Below are positions 21,481 to 33,264 of a DNA stretch of 64,000 nucleotides, one piece after another; the first letter of the stretch is position 1, and the number at the start of each line of letters is the position of its first letter. The stretch spans positions 64,228,501-64,292,500 of the forward strand of contig CM070901.1 in assembly GCA_036417435.1 (NCBI GenBank). The letters are read 5' to 3'. The stretch is from Inia geoffrensis. Taxonomy: Eukaryota > Chordata > Mammalia > Artiodactyla > Iniidae. The notes under the pieces were generated by a model that worked only from the letters and a program-made list of their open reading frames with translations, was not told the origin of the DNA and did not search any database. A program made the translations under genes and the position numbers.

Positions 21481-23434
21481 GCAACTCACCAAGTGCGTGC
21501 TTAGCATAGCTTAGAAACCTGCTATGGGAGATTCCATGCCTTTCCCAATGCTTTGCCTTATACACCTTGCTGCCTGCTGTTCCTGCTGGGTGCTCGGCAG
21601 TGTCGCACATGAACGTCAGATCCAAAACCTGTCTGGAGCTTTCTTGCATTCAACGCTATTTCCTCTGTTTCCCGCTGCAACCCTTATCACTTCCATCTGC
21701 GGTGAGGAGACGAGAGGAGATGGAGGGATTTGGCCATGTGGCTCATGTGTAGGGTATCCTGGGTGTTCTCAGCTCTCCTCCCAGCCATGGGTCCTCAGAG
21801 GGCTGACCCTGGGTTCTCTGGAGTCCACTGAGAACCCACGAATGGCCACCGGCCTGGCCTCCTGCAGTGAGGATGTGTTAGATGCATGTATTTCACACTT
21901 GGACTAATCCTTTCTCCATTAATATGCTGACGGGTTTTTCCTCAGAACTCTTTCTTCCATGGGGGCTCCTTTCCTTCTTTTCCCCTCACGTTGGCAAGCA
22001 GTCGTCAGAAGTCCTTCTCCGGCTGCTCAACCTCCAGAAATGGTTCTGTGTCTCAACCTTTATTAAGGAGGAAGGGGGAAGTAGCATTCCTAACCATGGT
22101 TAGTGGTCTTCACTGTCTTTTTCTGAAAGTTAAAATTTTAAATGTGCTGTTGCTCAGGGACTATTTCCATTTACGGCCTGAGTCCAAATACCAACGGTGG
22201 AATGAGGTACATGCTGTTAACTCACTGTACTTCTTCTAGGTCCTTCCACGCATGGGCCATGCTCCTCTGGGTGGAAATTCCCAGGAGGTATGTGCAGAGG
22301 ACCAGCTGACCTAGCAGAGGGTGGCTGCTTAGTTGCAGACTCAGAAGTATCTGTCAGAAGGGTATTATTGAGGTCCAGAGGTCACAGGCAAATCGCCTAG
22401 TACCTCACCAGCATCTTTATTAAGTATGTACACACCACACTGCATATCACCCCAGAATTCCTTCTGTGCGTAGCATGACCCTGGGGATGCAGGTCCTGAT
22501 AAACTTCTTTATTCTGTCTGTGGCACAGGCATGTTTGTGGCTAGTAACTGTCTCGAGTTGTACTATGGCCTTGGGCTTGTTCAAACCAGCCCCTCCCCCC
22601 ACCCCTTTTTAATTTCTATCTGGCACCTGCGCTATCCAAAATTCTTGTGGAATGGCAGTCCAGTTTTCTGAACAGCAGATATCTGTCAGATTTAAGCCTT
22701 TTTGGAACTAGATTCGGTGAGGTTTGGATGGACAGAGTTATGAGGGCCAATGATGTAATATAGATTGATTTTCACACAAAAGTTAGAGTTCCTCTCTCAC
22801 TTTCTTTGTCTCTTGTTCCCTATTATCTTTCCTCTTGCTTTCTCACCACTTCCAGATCTGTGCCCTGGCATTGCTTCCTGTGTTGGTCAGCAGAATGAAT
22901 TTCCTGCCATTTGTTTCACTGTCATTTCTGGAACGAGAAGGGAAGTTTGGCTTGCCTTGCCTACACCGCCTGATTCCCTTGCATGAAGCCACAGGGAGTT
23001 CTCATTACCACTGCCCATATGCACAGACACAGCATCTGTCTTCTGCCCGGGAGGACACAGGGAGAGTGGCTGCCAGCAGCTCAGGCCTGAGCCCCATCTC
23101 CTGCTGACCACTTCACTCTGCATGCTGCCAGGGCAGGGGGACGGAGAGGAGAAGGAGGAAGGTGGCGTGGTACACACAGCTTCCAATAAGGACTGGAGTG
23201 GAAATCCTGCTGATGGTGGGAAGTCGGGCAGAAGCAGCCACCACCATCCACCTTATCTCTGGGCAGTATCAGGAGCTATATCCTGGGTGTGAGATGGTGT
23301 GAGAGCCACTGGCAGGCTAGTGGTGAGGTTCAGAGACCATCTGCGCAGACTGCATTTGGGAAGGAGCCATCACCGTGTGATGTAGATAAATGGGGGAAGA
23401 ACAAGCAGACGATCACGTTTAGCTTTTAGAGAAT
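21481..23434. other. unique non-coding DNA
   Basis: No repeat family was recognised in about 2 kb. A pyrimidine-rich stretch lies at about 22785-22860. Frames up to 127 codons overlap on both strands without domains. Confidence 0.45.
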
Positions 23435-23810
23435 GTATTGGTCAGCTATTGCCACAGAAACGCAGCATAACAAAGCATCCTGGAACTCAGGGACTTAAAA
23501 AAACCAAGCGTTTACTTTTCTCCCTCCTGGGTCTTTGGGTTGGCATGATTAATCTGTTTCAGGCTGTGGGCCACGTGGACTTGGCTCCAGGTGTCAGTTT
23601 GGGTTCGGGTCTTGTCTACATTCCCTTTGGATCAGCAGGCACTGAGCCGTGTTCCCATGGAGGATGATAGCAGCCAAACCACATGTGCACATTTGCTCAC
23701 ATTCCATTGGCCAAACAAGTCTTATGGTGAAGGCCAAAGTCAGTGGGGGAGGGAAATTTACTCAATCTCAAAAGGAAGTGGTGGGAGGGGAGTGAATATT
23801 TATTGTGTGT
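23435..23810 (+). mobile_element. ancient interspersed repeat, same family as 16786
   Basis: ATTGGTCAGCTATTGCCACAG, then GCATAACAAAGCATCC and GGACTTAAAA, match the start of the repeat at 16786. The later blocks CATTCCATTGGCCAAACAAGTC and CAAAGTCAGTGGGGGAGGGAAA are the usual downstream part. It is diverged and carries no frame. Confidence 0.6.
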
Positions 23811-24113
23811 AGCTGGGGTACAGGTCCAGGCAGAATTGGGGCAATGAGGAAGTTAGCTTCTTTGTATGCACATCCGGGTGTGAGGGCTGCACTGGTTTCC
23901 CATGTGCCGTGGCTCTTGGCAGATCAGTCCTCATCCTCCATGCTGCACCTTATCTCTTAGGCCCGAAATCAAGTCTTCGTGCTCACCCTGCTGTAGTTTT
24001 CAAGGAGCTGCGATTATGGGCTTTATGCCCATCATTGAGACCAGTAATAAAGGTAGAAACCAGGTTTGAGTTGGATGCTGCCAGCACTTGGTTTAGATTT
24101 CTGCATCTTTGTA

Positions 24114-24285
24114 CAGTTGGACCTCTGTGTCCGTAGGCTCTGCATCTGGGGACTCAATGCTGAGGATACAGAGGGCCAACTGTGCTGCAGCATTTCATAT
24201 AAGGGTCTTGAGAATCTGCAGATTTTGGTAGCTGCAGAGAGCGGGAGGCTGGAACCAATCCCCTGCGGGTACCGAGGAATGACTG
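24114..24285. mobile_element. Tigger/MER2-like MITE with TA target duplication
   Basis: The left end CAGTTGGACCTCTGTGTCCG and the right end ACCGAGGAATGACTG are inverted relatives, flanked by TA at 24112-24113 and 24286-24287. The inside has CATTTCATATAAGGGTCTTGAG and GATTTTGGTAGCTGCAGAG, blocks of Tigger-derived non-autonomous elements. At 172 bp it is a strongly internally deleted copy. Confidence 0.85.
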
Positions 24286-24779
24286 TATTTCTTTTGAACT
24301 ACCAATGGGTATCCAATTTGAACTTTCTGCTGTGGAATGTGTATTTGGCCAGCTCCACCCAGGAGCCGTGTCAGGAAGAAGAGTGGTTGTAGGGTCTTTT
24401 CTGCTTCCCAACACTTACCCAGCAACCTGGTCCTGCCTCAGCCCTGAATGGAGGGGTTTCGTTTTAGGTGCGATATTTGGCCTACTAGGTCCTTTCAAAC
24501 TTAAGCCTCAAAGTTTTCCTCTTGGAGTCTTTTTTTCCCTTCGTGCTAGTTTTCTAGAACACTCCATCCCAGATAGTGCCACAGTCAGAAGTTTTTCCCC
24601 TTCTCCTCTCTTGCTTGCTCAGTCATGAATTTCTAGCAGAGGGACCCTTTCTCCAGGGCCCTGTCACTGCTGGGTGGCAATGAGTCCATCAGATCCCATT
24701 ACTTGGGCAGTGTGCTATTTATTTATCTGAGTCCTTCCTACCTGTAGACCAATCCAACTGCATATTTCTATCTCCTTCC
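24286..24779. other. unique non-coding DNA
   Basis: No recognised element and no defensible frame. Confidence 0.5.
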
Positions 24780-25310
24780 TTCCTGTCCTCCTTTCCACGA
24801 ACACCTACTTTGTGCCGGCACCTTTGTCACACACACAAGACACACTCCTTGCTCTTGGGAGACCCATACTCCAGAGGGTCCATGAGACAGGGAATAAAGA
24901 TCAATATAATTCAGAGTGGTAAGTGCAGTTGTGAAACAATGTACAGATCACAACTGGAACTTGAATTAGATGCACCCCAGCCTGCTGGTGGGGTTTGGTG
25001 GGGGGTGATATTGCGTGGAGGGTGTCCGGGAGGAGGTAATGACTGAGAAGAATTGGCCAAAAGGAGAGGAGAAACTTTCCAGGCTGGTGGGACAATGTAA
25101 GTTGAGGCAACAGGCAGGAGGAGTATGCCAAGCACCAAGTGCTGGATTATAGATGTCAAGAAAGATGGGGACGGGCAGGTGATGAGGTGGGGAAGGCTGA
25201 TGGCAGATCACAATCCTTGGATGTCGTGGAAGGAGCTCTGTTTGGGGACCCATTGAAAGTGGCATTTGAAGCAGGGGAGTGACATGGTATATAAAAGAGT
25301 GTTAACCACG
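24780..25310 (-). mobile_element. L2 LINE 3' UTR
   Basis: Reversed L2 blocks appear in order: ACACCTACTTTGTGCCGGCAC, GACACACTCCTTGCTCTTGGGAGA, GAGACAGGGAATAAAGATC, CAGAGTGGTAAGTGC, and at the right GAAGCAGGGGAGTGACATGGTAT. The order matches a single long diverged insertion. Confidence 0.7.
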
Positions 25311-25594
25311 TACAATTAGTTATAATTATCTTGGTTTGGGGGGTAGAAATAAGTCATAGACTCAATAGCAAATAATTTCCATCTTTCACTGCACATCCAA
25401 ACCAGTCCTGCATGCCTCAGATGACCAAGTTTAGAGGAGGCATATTTTGGTGAGATGGTCCCACAACAGGAAACGTAACATTTTTGCAAATAATGGAGAG
25501 AAGGCTGAACTAATTCTAATGGCAATTGTGTTCCTTTTTCTTTCTGAGACTGAGCTATAATCTTGGAGGACAAGACTATTTTGAGAAGGAGAGG

Positions 25595-25775
25595 CTAAAA
25601 TTTACACGGCACTTGCCCTGAACCCAGCACATTCCGTGGTCCTCTCAATCCCATGAGGTAGTTTCCGTTATTGTTCCCATTTTACAGGTGAGGAAAACAG
25701 GGCATGGAAAGGTTAAGTAACTTTGCCAGAGTGACCTAGTTAGGAAAGAGTGGAGCCTGGCTTCGCCACCTCAGT
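25595..25775 (-). mobile_element. MIR SINE
   Basis: The reversed MIR core is seen as CATTTTACAGGTGAGGAAAACAGGGCATGGAAAGGTTAAGTAACTTTGCC. Confidence 0.85.
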
Positions 25776-26803
25776 TCTGACCCTACCTCCAGACCTGAGC
25801 TTCAAACCAGTATGTGGCACAGGGTCTACCTGTCACCCTCTTCTCCCTCCAGGCCCAGAGTCTGTACAACTTGGATGGAGGGTGTGATAAGCTCTGCATT
25901 TTACGAAAATAACATCTGGTCTAGGATAATCCCACAGAGATACCAGACAGGACATCCTGTGTAGAAGACATGGAAAGTTTTATGTTCTGTAGCTACTGCC
26001 TTGGAATCCCCGCTGAGCGCCAGAGCTGGACCAAAGGCTACTTAGAGAGATAATTGTTAGGCAGAGGGGTCTTAGACTCTGGCAGAGCACCGAGTATGGA
26101 GGAAGTGGCTTCTTTCTCAGTCTTAACCTTGGCTCCTTACATTCCTTTCTGGTACCTGTCTGCTTCCCATCATGCTTTCCCTCCTCAGGACCTGGAGGGC
26201 TGGCTGTTGGAGGGGAGAAGGCTTGGGCGTAGGCGCTGTCTGGAGGAACAAGTCATTGGGCTGCTGAAGCCAAGTCCGTGACCAGCAGGATCCCAGGAGG
26301 GTCAGCAGTTTGTGGTTACTTGGCCACTCTTCCAGCTGAGGAATGTGCTTCCCCCTTCTCATCTGTCTTGTGCTTTTGTAAATTTTGACGAGGATCCATG
26401 AACAACCCAAAGCTCCAGAGTGGGTACAAGGTCAGCCAACCACAAAGCATTCCCAGCCCCCAGCACACTTGGAGTAAGTCAGATGCCACTTGTGAGCCAT
26501 AAAAGAGATGATCACGTGTATGGATAAATGCCACAGGGCTATGGAAAGATGGGTGCACAGGGAGCCTATCCCAGATTTACCTTCACATCTGGGATCATCT
26601 TGGAGTTCTCTGTCTGTCTGTCTGGTATTGTAATCTCAGCACAAAAGGAATGTTCTCACCAGCTCTGCATTCCTGGTTTTGGCCCAAGATGTATGAAAAT
26701 TACACATTATCTTTCTCCACAGATCTTGAGAGTTTCATTAATATTATTTATATGATACCCTTCCAAAGATGATTTGAGGCATTTATAATAATATCAAATG
26801 CTA
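25776..26803. other. unique non-coding DNA
   Basis: No repeat family or exon was recognised. Overlapping frames of up to 95 codons lie on both strands at 26050-26560 and look like chance. Confidence 0.5.
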
Positions 26804-27172
26804 TGGACCGAATGAATTGGGGGGAAGGGACAGTCATATGTTGAACCTTAATCCCCGATGTGATGGTATTTGGGGATGGGGACTTTGGGAGGTAATTAGG
26901 ATTAGATAAAGTCATGAGGGTGGGGACCGCATGGTGGGATTAGTGCCCTTATAAGAAAAGGAGGAGACCTGAACTCTCTCTCTGCCGTGTGAGGACACAG
27001 CAAGAAGTCTCCATCTGCAAACCAGGCAGCAGTTTCTCACTAGAAATCAAATCTGCCAGCACCTTGATCTTGGACTTCCCAGCTTCCAGAACTGTAGGAA
27101 ACAAATGTTTGTTATTTAAGCCACTCAGTCTGTGGTATTTGTTATAGAGTCTTAAATGACTAGGATAATGAT
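26804..27172 (+). mobile_element. MaLR-type solo LTR (MLT1-like)
   Basis: The sequence follows the pattern TGCTATGGACCGAATG ... CATATGTTGAACC ... GATGTGATGGTATTTGG ... GGTAATTAGGATTAGAT ... GATTAGTGCCCTTATAAG ... GCCGTGTGAGGACACAGCAAG ... GCTTCCAGAACTGTAGG ... AAGCCACTCAGTCTGTGGTATTTGTTATAG. This is a well-known old mammalian LTR. No internal retroviral part is present, so it is a solo LTR. The MaLR name is a judgement by eye. Confidence 0.75.
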
Positions 27173-27764
27173 TCAATAAAATGATTGAAATAAGAATAAA
27201 AGAAGGAGAACAAGGGTGGTGTGGAGCAAGAGGTATTCCCTAAAACACAGGCTCAGAGGAGTCATTCAGGTGAACATATGAAACTTAGTTCTGAACATTG
27301 GAAGCCAGCGGAGAAAGCAACTGTTCTGAGTTACATAGGGCTCAGTTGCTAGCAACTGGCAGCCTCCCTGGGCATCTGGAGAGAGAAACTTCCCCTGGCA
27401 CTTTTCTCTAAGGAGGAGGAATCATAGGGACGATTATCCCAGGGTCACTGGGCAACTCAGTGGGCAGTGATTTTGTGAAAATACCTCCACAAATTCAGTA
27501 AGAACTGCTACCTTATCCATCTTCGTGGCACTCAGGTAAAGTCAAAAGGAGCAGGGCACAGACATTTTTGTTGGGCGATAGAGGACACTGAAGGCAAGGA
27601 CATGCAATATCACTGTCCAGGGTAGTCAGGGAGTGAGGAGGAAAGGTGAGACCAGCATCACGGACATCTCAGAACATTCTCTTCTTTCGGTACGCCAGTG
27701 AGAGGGAGCGTGAGAAAGGCGGGGAGGGTTTGAGGGTTTCCTCTTGTCTCTGCTCTCAGACTGT
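27173..27764. other. unique non-coding DNA
   Basis: Nothing recognised. Confidence 0.5.
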
Positions 27765-27880
27765 CTGTCTCTGTGGTGTTGGGAAAGTCACTTAACTGTG
27801 GTCCAGCAAAATGTGGGCCTTGCAGTCCCCTCTTCTATAAAATGAGAAGACAAATGATGTCCTGAAGCTCCCTTTGTACC
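27765..27880 (+). mobile_element. MIR SINE fragment
   Basis: GGGAAAGTCACTTAACTGTGG, then TCTTCTATAAAATGAGAAGAC, is a diverged MIR core with an extra segment between the two halves. Confidence 0.6.
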
Positions 27881-30734
27881 CCAGCCTTCTATGATTTGGT
27901 ATTTTTTCCCATTCCCTGAGAGCCATAAACTGGAACCCAGTGAAAGAAGTCATCCCACAAAGAAATACTTCACCTTGAAAAAGCAAGTGGCTTTCCAAGG
28001 ATAAATAACTCGGCAACAGCTGAAAACAAAGGAGAAAGAAAAAGAACCGATTTAATCCGTGCTCTTTCTTTTTCAGTCCTTTCTGTTTTCACTATCCCAT
28101 CGCTTTTGCTCCTGATTCTGTTTTCTTCTTTAAATACCTCTTGGAACCTGGCTGTCAGTTTTGACACTGGGGGAGCGTATTTAGCAAAGCGTTCTCACCT
28201 TTTTTTTTCCTTTTGATGCTGAATTCCATCAGGTTGGAAACTGCTTGTCTGTGTAAACAGGGAGGAGGGCAGTACTTCGGATGGGTGTTGAGGAGGCAGA
28301 GAACGGTTACATGAAGTGATGCGGTATTTCCCAGCTCCTTCTTGGCCTCTGTGTGCGCATGTTTATGTAAACTTCAGGTCTTACAGAAATCACAGTATGT
28401 TATAGTACTGCATTGGCAGAAGAGTGTATGCTTGAGGCGAGTGTGTGTTGGACCCAGGCTAGTTTTGGGGTATGTGTATGTGCATGTATAGAGGTGGGGG
28501 ACCTCTGGGGTGGCAGTATTCAACCATACAGGAGCCAGGTGGGATGACAGGCAGGTGGGTATAACACCTGATAGAACCCAAGCCGTAGAAAGTTCACTTG
28601 TTAAAGGGAAAGGGATATTAAATGGCCCATCGGGGGCTTCCACAGATGGCACAAGGTAGCTGTCCCACGGCTTCTCACTAGGTTTGGGATTGTGTTAAGC
28701 CGGTCTTGGGAGTTGGTGGTTTTGAGTCAGCATCGTGCATATTTGCACAGTGGGCGGTGAGGAGAATTTTACCATGATTTCAAATGTAAGGAAAACAGAT
28801 AACTGGGCTCTAATTTATTCGAGTGTCAGAACCTACTGCCATCAAACTCTTGATCCTCAGATTCTCTTGCCCTTAGATGCCACCCAGGAGCTTCTCTGGT
28901 TCAGTTCCCCAAGAGGCTAAGTCCCTCTGTAATTTGCCTGGGTCCACAGGCGTCCTGGGATTCGTGGATGCAGAGAAGCAGGTGGGGTGGGGAGGGGGAA
29001 GGGAGAGTTCTGGGCATTTCTGCGATATTATATGCAAGTGCTGTGCAAATAAAATGCAAATTAAAACCGAGTGCTCTAGCACCGCGCAAAGGTGATGCAG
29101 ATTTGCTTTTAATTTCTCTTCCGTGCAGTTGCGAGCATCGTGGAGGCATCCGTGGAGCAGTTGTGGGGCGGGGGAAGCAGGGAATGGCAGGGAGAAGCTG
29201 AGGCTGCTTTGTGGTCAGTTGTGGACATGACGGTGGGTCTTCCTGTTTGATGCTTGAGTAAAGTATGAAGTGCAGCTCTTCTGAGAAGAGCTTATGAGAA
29301 CTGCTTTCACGCTGGAGTTTTCTCTGTACTTAGAAATGAGTGATGCTTGGGGGAAGGGAGGAGAGGACTTAATTGGGGTCAGGTCAAGGTTCTGATGGGG
29401 AAGAAGGTTGTGTTGGGCATTTCTTGCATGTCTGGAGAACTCCACTGAGGGAGGCCCTGGAAGCTGCCTGATCCAAGAGAACATCAGTGATGGGAAAGTC
29501 CTTTCTAGAGGGTCAGTGGGAGACTTAAGACAGTGCTGCGTCAGGCCTAAGGTTGTGAGTACATTTTAGTTGATGGCAGCCTCTGATCAGCTCTGAGCTC
29601 AGAATGATTTGAGAACTCAGGATGTCAGCTGAGAATGGTATGGGTTGGGAAGGTTGGATTGGTGAGGCGCTGGCCTGCTCCCATCTCTTGGTGTCAGGCT
29701 CCGCAAGCTTTCTGCTGAATCAGAATTACTTCATGACTGACTCTTCCCAAAGGGGCCTGAGGGAAGGGTCTTCTATTGCAATGACCTTTGTCCCACAGAA
29801 GGTTCTAGGGCAGCCTGTCCTTGATGTCTAAACCAGTGGCCTGACAGTCATGCTTGGTCAAGGCCAGGTCCCTAAGCAGGACTTAAAATTTTCCTGCCTG
29901 GGAGGAGGTCTAAGGGGGAAAAGAAAGGATTTGAGAGACAAAGTCAGGCGTCAGTCATGAAGAGCTAACTGCCATCTCTTGGAACCTACTAATAGTATAG
30001 TTCCAAAAAGAATACTTTTCTTTCTTTTTTTTTTTTTTTTTCCAGTGTGTTTCTTCGTTGCCCCGTTATCAGTCATACGTGCAGGAGCTCCAAGAGAAAT
30101 ATGTTTTAACATCCTGAAACTGAATTATTAAATGGGGATTAACTTGGTGTTGACTTTTCTTCATGGCTGATTTGCAGTATAAACTGGGTTTAAGGCATCT
30201 TTTGCTAAACCTTGTGGATTTTAGTAGATCGCATTGGATGAGCCACTCATTAAAGATTTCATGCTGATGCTATTTGTTTAGGCTTTGATGCCCTTTTTCT
30301 GTCCTCCCTCCCCTTTTATTCAATAATGATATCTTTCAGGCAGAGAATACCTTCCGTCCTGTGGTATTAAGGGCTTTCCATGATGGAGAGCCTGGTCCCA
30401 TGGCCAGCGGCTAGGCAGGAAGTCAGAGGACTTTGGTGCCCTCTCTGCCTGACCTCCTGACAACCAAGCAGCTAGGATTGCAAGGATGGAGTGGGTGCCA
30501 GGCTCCCTGTTTGGTAGATGTCTCCTCCAGCTGCTTTTTAAAGACTGGATCCATTAACAAGGGGACTCACCTTTACATTTTACTCTTAAATGCCCAGAGA
30601 GAAATAATGGCTTAAATTCATACGGATATGTAAATGTCCATTACCGCATTCTGGTCAGAGAGCAGATATTGAAGGGAAGAGGAAGGATAGGGTGTCTGGG
30701 GTTGAGATATACCAGAAGAACACTGGCTTTCTAA
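27881..30734. other. 2.85 kb of DNA without recognisable repeats
   Basis: Apart from T runs at about 28199-28210 and 30026-30042, I see no transposable element. A cluster of octamer-like GCAAAT motifs lies at 29031-29106. No frame exceeds 92 codons. Confidence 0.45.
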
Positions 30735-30875
30735 AAATCATGAGTCTGAAACATGAGACTCTTTGAGTCTCATTTTTTTTTTTTATCTACAAAATGCGAA
30801 AAATAAAAATCTCTTGGAGTTGTAGGGATTAGTTAAAATTATTCTTGTAACGAGATCAGCAGAGAATAGATGCTC
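30735..30875 (+). mobile_element. MIR SINE fragment
   Basis: GAGTCTCATTTTTTTTTTTTATCTACAAAATGCG, then GGAGTTGTAGGGATTAGTTAAAATTATTC and AGATGCTCAATATTCCC, follow the MIR 3' half. A T run of about 12 replaces the usual CTTCCTC of the core. Confidence 0.6.
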
Positions 30876-32129
30876 AATATTCCCTTCCCGTGTGCAGACA
30901 CAGTTCACATAGCTGAAATCAGAGTGTTGGCATCACCTTACATATCAACCTTACAAAACAAGCACCTTTTTTGATTCTGTAGTCCCTCTCCTTTTCATTG
31001 TGAGTTGCTGTGCAATGTTATGTATGGTAATTTGCTAGACTCATTACTGTTGGTTAATTTGGCTGTTTCTAAAAGCTGCAGTCCCTTCTGTGGGCTTTGG
31101 AGCCTCCCTCTTCAGCAACGATTCAACCTCGTGGGGATTCATAACACAAAGTGCTGCCTCACTTTACTTTGGAACACGGTGAAGAGAGGTGATCTTAACT
31201 GGCGTGGAAGCATTTCACACAGACCTCAGCCACATCACACTCTGGTCAGAGGTCAGCCACCAAAGTCCAGAATGGCACTTGGAATGTCATTCCCAGCCCT
31301 TTGGGCCCCACATTCTGCAGCTGAGCCTTCGGACTGTATGTGTTGGAGCCCCGGGCTGCAGCAGCACAGGCATCCTGCTGTCTATTTAGAGCCCTTTGGC
31401 TGACTGTGCAGAATTCCTCCCTTTGACCCCACTGACAGCAGCCTCAGCCCCTGGGCCACACGCCTTTCAGCTGAAAGTTGCACTTGAGCCTCCAGAGTCA
31501 TTTCAGTCTTCAAGTGATGCAGGCCCTCGCTGGCCATAAATCTTTGAGATGTCTACTCACTCATACAAGAAAGAATATGTGTGAGAGGGAAAAATGTCCA
31601 AGGCCTGGACCCCACTGTACGAGATCTGATTTAGTAACTTTGTGATGGGTGGCAGGCATCGGCTGTTTATCCTACATTCAAGGTGTAAAGAGAATGCTCT
31701 AAAGGCGCGTGGAGAAGAAACAGTTAATTCTGAATGGAGGCAGTGAAGAAGGCTTCGCAGTCAAGGTGATGTCTGGAGCTGGCTGTCTAAGAACCAGGCT
31801 CTTCTCCGCTGAGCCACACACATGTATTACGGGCGCCTGACCGGACATGATGTTTGCATTTTGCAGATACCTCTCCTTTGAGATGGTAAACTCTAGCATG
31901 CCCTCCAGGACCTTCCCAGTTTCCTCTCCTGCCATTCCCTGCCTCACTGTGCTCTGGTGTGCCTCTCCATACGTTGCGTATGCTCTTCCCTGTCTGTGAT
32001 GGCATTCCCACTTTTTCTCAACTGACCGACACCTGTTTGTTGTCAGACTCCTTTTGCACCAAGATTTTGCTATAGTTGATGAACATCCTATACAAGTTTG
32101 ACGCTCTCTGTTTCACTGTTTCTTTTGAA
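30876..32129. other. unique non-coding DNA
   Basis: No repeat or exon was recognised. The 132-codon plus-strand frame at 31005-31403 has no domain. Confidence 0.5.
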
Positions 32130-32400
32130 GAGAGACGTCTAAGGATGGACAGAATTTGACAGGATGAGGTGAAGGAGGTTGGGAAATAGCATCCAGCAAA
32201 GGGGAAAGGTGTAAGCAACAGAGGACAGAGTTTTCTCAAGGACTGGCAAGCCCCGGCGGGCCTCAGGGCATAAGGCTCGGTCAGGGTGGTGTATGAGGCT
32301 GGGATGGGGGTTTTAACAGGCTGAACTTGGACCTGGGGCTCTGGTGTGGGGTTTTCAACAGTACTGAAATGATGTGATCAAATCTATTTTAGAAGAGAAA
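32130..32400 (-). mobile_element. L2 LINE 3' UTR fragment
   Basis: The reversed L2 blocks GGGCCTCAGGGCATAAGGCTCGGTCAGG, GGTTTTAACAGG and CTGAAATGATGTGATCAAATC..TTTTAGAAGAG match the L2 part that reads as a gggttttaagcaggggagtgacatgatc-like stretch. Strongly diverged. Confidence 0.5.
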
Positions 32401-32517
32401 AACTGCACTTTCGATGGCAACATGGAGCATCTGATTGCTTCAACAAATCTCGATTAGAAAGCCATTTTGGAACTAATTAAAAATAAAGAGAAGAGGCCAT
32501 ATTTTTCAAATGCGTGT

Positions 32518-32520
<3 letters not shown>

Positions 32521-32554
<34 letters not shown>
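32521..32554 (+). repeat. (GT)17 microsatellite
   Basis: Seventeen uninterrupted GT units are followed by ATTTAAGC. Likely polymorphic. Confidence 0.97.
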
Positions 32555-32556
<2 letters not shown>

Positions 32557-33065
32557 TTAAGCAATTTAAAAGAACTCACAAGCAAGTTAGATTTTATCAG
32601 TTTCTATTTATGTATGTATTTTGAGTGGGATTGCTAAACTGGATTTTTAGTCAATTCTCTCAAGGTTTCAACTATTTCCAACCAGACTTTTCTAGCCAAA
32701 GAAATATTTAGGTGGAGAGAAGAATAAACCTGCAATATTTTCTCCTGTTGTTCAGGGTGGTGCCCCAGACTTGGTGTGCAGATTCCGGGCCCATATGCTC
32801 GATTCGCTTCTACCAGCCACGTGAACTTTATGTTTATCCCGGCTCTCCTCCCATCTGCCCCTGGGGAGGGAGTTTTCTCCTGGGCTCGTGGCTGAGAACC
32901 GCCACTTGGAGAGTGTTTGCCTTAAAGACCTGGAAACGCTTGCCTTTTCATTTATGGATTTGATATCCAGTGTTTCACCCTCTCTCTCTTGAGGAGAAAA
33001 GTATCTCCATTTTTACATACAAGTAGGTGGAATTTACTATTATCCACTGATCATGCACCTCGATT
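32555..33065. other. unique non-coding DNA
   Basis: Nothing recognised. Confidence 0.5.
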
Positions 33066-33230
33066 TTTTGTTTTTTTTTCCAACACAGCACAAGCTTTAT
33101 TCAGTGGCCAAATAATGGAGAAGCAGGAACTAAGTTCACAGGTCAACTTCTGATTTTGGTTTTGACGTGGATGCCGTTGTCCTTGGGAGGCCTGGGAGCT
33201 TATATTTGGCAGTGGGAGAAAAATGAAACT
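33066..33230 (-). pseudogene. processed retrocopy 3' end, parent gene not identified
   Basis: Read on the minus strand, the segment ends like an mRNA: an open run of 18 codons closing with KTKIRS and a TGA stop, a short 3' UTR, a canonical AATAAA signal (seen as TTTATT near 33095), then about 20 nt later a poly(A) tract (T run at 33066-33079). This layout is the signature of a 5'-truncated processed pseudogene. The upstream frame is closed by a stop within about 20 codons, so only the last part of a coding region survives or the reading is already broken. I could not match the tail to a gene I know. No target duplication was found. An alternative is a non-coding transcript retrocopy. Confidence 0.5.
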
Positions 33231-33264
33231 TCATGCTTGTTTAGGTGATATCATTAGATTATTT

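Noticed and set aside
30026..30042. T run suggesting an antisense retrocopy tail
   Set aside because: The neighbouring sequence has no polyadenylation signal or recognisable element.
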